Under the pieces are notes generated by a model. The model was not told the DNA's origin, ran no database searches, and worked only from the letters and a program-made list of their open reading frames with translations. Shown here one piece after another: positions 61,193 to 64,000 of a stretch of 64,000 nt of DNA. This DNA is from Candidatus Binatia bacterium (lineage in GTDB: Bacteria; Desulfobacterota; Binatia; UBA9968; JAJDTQ01). Within the stretch, counting starts at the first letter, position 1. Each line of letters opens with the position of its first letter. The stretch spans positions 2,123,042 to 2,187,041 of the forward strand of contig OX638375.1 in the NCBI GenBank assembly GCA_951813575.1, given 5' to 3'. The translations under genes were made by a program, and so were the position numbers.

Positions 61193-61940
61193 CAACATCA
61201 CCCACCAATTCGGCGGCCTGCGGGCCGTGCACGACTACGAGCTGTCCGTCGAGCCCGGGCAGATCCGCGGCCTCATCGGGCCCAACGGCGCCGGCAAGAC
61301 CACGATCTTCAACCTGATCACCGGCATCTACAACCCGACCCACGGACACATCTATCTGGACGGCGAGAGGATCAGCGGCCTGCCGCCTCACCGCATCGCC
61401 TCCATGGGCATCGGCAGGACCTTCCAGAACCTGCTGCTGTGGCGCCACATGAACGTCCTGGAACACGTGAAGATGGCCCGTTTCTCGAGGATCGGCTACG
61501 GCCTGCTCGGGGCTTGCTTCGGCACGCCGCGCCGCCACCGGGAAGAGCGGGAGATCGAGGAGAAGGCGTATGACCTGCTGGAGATGCTGGACATCCGCCA
61601 CCTGGCCGGCCAGGCCGTGCCCAACCTGCCGTACGGCGCCCAGCGGAGGGTGGAGATGGCCCGGGCCCTGGCCACCGAGCCCAAGCTGCTGTTGCTGGAC
61701 GAGCCCACCGCCGGCATGAACCCCGACGAGCTGGTGCAGATCATGGAGATCATCCGGCGGGTGCACCGGGAACTGAACCTGGCGATCTTCCTCATCGAGC
61801 ACCGGATGCGGTTCGTCATGGAACTGTGCGACAGGATCCAGACGCTGGACTTCGGCGAGGTGATCGCCGAAGGGACGCCGGAGGAGATCCAGAACAATCC
61901 CAGGGTCATCGAGGCCTACCTGGGAGCCACCGAAACGTAA
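61173..61940 (+). CDS. livG: Second Liv-type ABC transporter ATPase, LivG
   Basis: A 255-aa ABC ATPase with Walker A GPNGAGKTT, signature-like LPYGAQRRVEMARAL, Walker B LLLLDEPTAGMNPDE and H-loop LIEHRMRFV. The signature starts LPYG, not LSGG, as in many LivG proteins of amino-acid and amide systems. The ATG at 61173 is preceded by AAAGGGAG; a GTG one codon earlier is also possible. Confidence 0.92.
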   Translation: MPFLKVDNITHQFGGLRAVHDYELSVEPGQIRGLIGPNGAGKTTIFNLITGIYNPTHGHIYLDGERISGLPPHRIASMGIGRTFQNLLLWRHMNVLEHVKMARFSRIGYGLLGACFGTPRRHREEREIEEKAYDLLEMLDIRHLAGQAVPNLPYGAQRRVEMARALATEPKLLLLDEPTAGMNPDELVQIMEIIRRVHRELNLAIFLIEHRMRFVMELCDRIQTLDFGEVIAEGTPEEIQNNPRVIEAYLGATET

Positions 61941-61945
61941 CGGCG

Positions 61946-62656
61946 ATGTTGTTGTCCGTCGAAAATCTACGGGTCTCCTACGACCGTATCCGCGCCCTCC
62001 AGGGGATCGGCTTCGAGATCGACGAGGGCGAGATCGTCTGCATCATCGGCGCCAACGGCGCCGGCAAGAGCACCACGCTGCTGGCGATCTCGCGCATGGT
62101 GGCGGTGGAAGCGGGGACCCGCATGCGGTACAGGGACAAGGACCTGCTGCAATACTCCGCCGACAAGGTGGTGAGCCAGCTTGCCATCTCCCACGTGCCC
62201 GAGGGCAGGCGCCTGTTCGACAACCTCACGGTGATGGAGAACCTCAGGCTGGCGTGTTTCGCCAGAAGGGATGCCGGCATCAAACCGGACATCGACCGGG
62301 TCCTTGCCATCTTTCCGCGGCTGGCGGAACGGGAACACCAGAAGGCCGGCACCCTGAGCGGCGGCGAGCAGCAGATGCTGGCCGTGGGCCGGGCGTTCGT
62401 GAGCGGCCGCGAGCTCATGCTGCTGGACGAACCCTCCATGGGACTGGCGCCGCTCATGATGAAGACCGTGTTCGACGCCCTACGGGAGATCAACCAGGAA
62501 GGTACCACCATCCTGCTGGTGGAGCAGAACGCGCAACTGGCGCTCCAGTTCGCCGGACGGGGCTATGTGCTGGAGAACGGCAATCTCGTGCTGGAAGGAA
62601 AGTCGGCGGACCTTCTCGCCGACCCCGCCGTCAAGCAGGCCTACCTGGGCGGCTGA
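61946..62656 (+). CDS. livF: Second Liv-type ABC transporter ATPase, LivF
   Basis: A 236-aa ABC ATPase. Walker A is GANGAGKST, the signature LSGGEQQMLAVGRA, Walker B ELMLLDEPSMGLAP and the C-terminal LLVEQNAQLALQFA that marks LivF. It starts 5 bp after the livG stop. It completes the second transporter, with order binding protein, H, M, G, F. Confidence 0.93.
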   Translation: MLLSVENLRVSYDRIRALQGIGFEIDEGEIVCIIGANGAGKSTTLLAISRMVAVEAGTRMRYRDKDLLQYSADKVVSQLAISHVPEGRRLFDNLTVMENLRLACFARRDAGIKPDIDRVLAIFPRLAEREHQKAGTLSGGEQQMLAVGRAFVSGRELMLLDEPSMGLAPLMMKTVFDALREINQEGTTILLVEQNAQLALQFAGRGYVLENGNLVLEGKSADLLADPAVKQAYLGG

Positions 62657-62688
62657 CACTACGAGGCACCAGTCCGACCCCGATTTCA

Positions 62689-62733
62689 TTCGGATATCCG
62701 AACGGGTATTTTTCTTTCCGTTTGTGTTATGAT
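62689..62733 (+). promoter_or_regulatory. Palindrome and extended -10 promoter ahead of aapJ
   Basis: TTCGGATATCCGAA (62689-62702) is a perfect 14-bp palindrome. Downstream, TGT-TATGAT (62725-62733) fits an extended -10 element with an AT-rich upstream tract. The palindrome would lie around the -35 region, a normal place for a repressor or activator site. The regulator is not in the window. Confidence 0.45.
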
Positions 62734-62813
62734 TGACTCCCTCAGTAGTTGGGACGCTTATCCGGTTACCGGGCCAAAGGGTTAATTTGGGCAAAATTTT
62801 GAAGGAGGTACTG

Positions 62814-63845
62814 ATGAAGAGTTCGATACGTGCGTTTTCGGTGGGTCTGGCGGCCATGGTGCTGCTGGCGGCGTCATTGGCGTCAGCGGGGACTCTGGAC
62901 GACGTCCGCAAGCGAGGACACTTGATTTGCGGAATCAACACCGGCCTGGTGGGCTTCGCCGCGCCGGACGACAAGGGCGTGTGGAAGGGCTTCGACGTCG
63001 ACGTGTGCCGGGCGGTGGCCGCCGCGGTATTCGGCGACGCCAACAAGCTCAAGTACAAGCACCTCACCGGCAAGACGCGTTTCACTGCGCTGCGTTCGGC
63101 CGAGATCGACATGCTGTCGCGCAACACCACCTGGACCTTCAGCCGGGATGTCGACCTGCAGCTCACCTTCGTGGGCGTGAACTACTACGACGGGCAGGGC
63201 TTCATGGCTCCCAAAAAGCTCGGCGTCAAGTCCGCCAAGGACCTCGCCGGCGCTTCGGTCTGCATCCAGACCGGCACCACCACCGAGTTGAACCTCGCGG
63301 ACTTCTTCCGCGCCAACAACATGAAGTATGAGCCGGTGCCCATCGAGACCAACACCGAGGCGCGCACCAACTACCTGGCCGGCCGTTGCGACGTGTACAC
63401 CACGGACCGCTCCGGTCTGGCGGCGACCCGTGCGGCCACCGACAACCCGGACGCTCACGTGGTGCTGCCCGAGATTATCTCCAAGGAGCCGCTGGGACCG
63501 CTGGTTCGCCACGGCGACGATCAGTGGGCGGACATCGTGCGCTGGTCCCTCAACGCCATGATCGCGGCCGAGGAGATGGGCGTGACCTCCAAGAACGTGA
63601 AGGCGATGGCGTCCAAGGAAAACAAGAACAAGGAGATCAACCGTCTGCTCGGAGTCGAGGAACTGCAGGGCCGCGAGCGGCTGGGGTTGTCCAAGGACTG
63701 GGCGGTCAACCTCATCGCGCAGGTGGGCAACTACGGTGAGGTTTTCGAGACCCATCTCGGCACGAAGACGCCCATCGGCCTCGCCCGGGGCCTCAACGCG
63801 CAGTGGACGGACGGCGGACTGCTCTACGCCCCGCCCTTCCGGTAG
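62814..63845 (+). CDS. aapJ: General L-amino-acid ABC transporter binding protein (AapJ/BztA type)
   Basis: A 343-aa periplasmic binding protein. The signal peptide covers about residues 1-25 (ends LASAG). The AapJ/BztA pattern is evident: GTLDDVRKRGHLICGINTGLVGFA, then DVDVCRAVAAAVFGD, and SRNTTWTFSRDVDLQLTFVGVNYYDGQGFM. In this family the ligands are polar L-amino acids such as glutamate, glutamine and aspartate. GAAGGAGGTACTG precedes the ATG. The remaining genes (aapQMP type) would lie beyond the window. Confidence 0.93.
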   Translation: MKSSIRAFSVGLAAMVLLAASLASAGTLDDVRKRGHLICGINTGLVGFAAPDDKGVWKGFDVDVCRAVAAAVFGDANKLKYKHLTGKTRFTALRSAEIDMLSRNTTWTFSRDVDLQLTFVGVNYYDGQGFMAPKKLGVKSAKDLAGASVCIQTGTTTELNLADFFRANNMKYEPVPIETNTEARTNYLAGRCDVYTTDRSGLAATRAATDNPDAHVVLPEIISKEPLGPLVRHGDDQWADIVRWSLNAMIAAEEMGVTSKNVKAMASKENKNKEINRLLGVEELQGRERLGLSKDWAVNLIAQVGNYGEVFETHLGTKTPIGLARGLNAQWTDGGLLYAPPFR

Positions 63846-63865
63846 ACCGGACGGGTTTCACACCC

Positions 63866-63932
63866 CATGAGTCGTGTGGATCCAGTGTCGCGCCGCCATT
63901 GCGCGTGACACTGGTAATCCATACGGCTCATG
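63866..63932. repeat. Long imperfect hairpin after aapJ
   Basis: CATGAGTCGTGTGGAT (63866-63881) pairs with the reverse complement of ATCCATACGGCTCATG (63917-63932) at 14 of 16 positions. An inner AGTGTCGCGC/GCGCGTGACACT stem surrounds a short loop. No T-tract follows. It lies 21 bp after the binding-protein stop, the same position as the hairpin at 58836. The last ~70 bp of the window show no gene start. Confidence 0.8.
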
Positions 63933-64000
63933 TCGTATGACTACCGGGCGTGGCGCAACCTAACGACAGACCCGGTCCGCCTCCAGGTCCCGCCTTCAGC

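Overview
The window is a GC-rich, densely packed chromosomal segment of an uncultured Gram-negative bacterium. Evidence for the envelope type is indirect: type IV pilus minor pilins, TRAP/TAXI and tripartite tricarboxylate (Bug) binding proteins, and many cleavable signal peptides. The gene mix (fused TRAP permeases, a PHP-UvrD fusion, many scavenging catabolic families) resembles deltaproteobacteria-like, Tectomicrobia-like or Binatota-like metagenome genomes. That placement is inference. No rRNA or tRNA gene was found, and HigA is the only recognisable transcription regulator.

Layout. 1-5813: BNR-repeat protein, isochorismatase, TAXI/TRAP uptake pair, PLP decarboxylase. 5878-6646: an internally deleted IS256-type element. 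6749-16958: catabolic block with metallo-hydrolase, NahE-like hydratase-aldolase, ornithine-cyclodeaminase family, quinone oxidoreductase, cyclase, ABM protein, a HyuB/acetone-carboxylase-gamma fusion, and a TctC/TctA transporter without TctB. 16965-20914: PHP-UvrD helicase fusion, then a HigBA toxin-antitoxin pair. 21009-29383: glutathione transferase, groES-groEL with promoter and terminator, and a minus-strand housekeeping run tmk-holB-metG-[21-bp tandem array]-tatD-aroE. 29598-34272: Fe-S protein with a 52-aa partner, a pilD-fimT-pilV-pilW operon linked by 4-nt overlaps, a second 21-bp array, and an odd alpha/beta hydrolase. 34323-37572: DUF1989 protein, ferritin-like protein A, FrsA-type hydrolase, small coiled-coil membrane protein.

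37785-50566 is the most interesting block. It holds an aldehyde dehydrogenase, benzoate-CoA-ligase-family synthetase, class II aldolase, Pht5-like protein, a three-subunit molybdenum hydroxylase, ferritin-like protein B (overlapping the hydroxylase gene by 4 nt), an enoyl-CoA hydratase-family enzyme, a UbiD decarboxylase and a TauE-type permease. The set of acyl-CoA ligase, Mo-hydroxylase, hydratase/hydrolase and UbiD resembles the furoate/furandicarboxylate (Hmf) pathway. The two ferritin-like paralogues (A and B) both carry a full E...ExxH...E...ExxH di-iron pattern, and I cannot assign them to a described enzyme.

50707-64000: a transhydrogenase-like flavoprotein, two complete Liv-type ABC transporters with different gene orders, and an AapJ-type binding protein whose transporter continues beyond the window. 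Large palindromes repeatedly sit between binding-protein genes and the permease or ATPase genes that follow.
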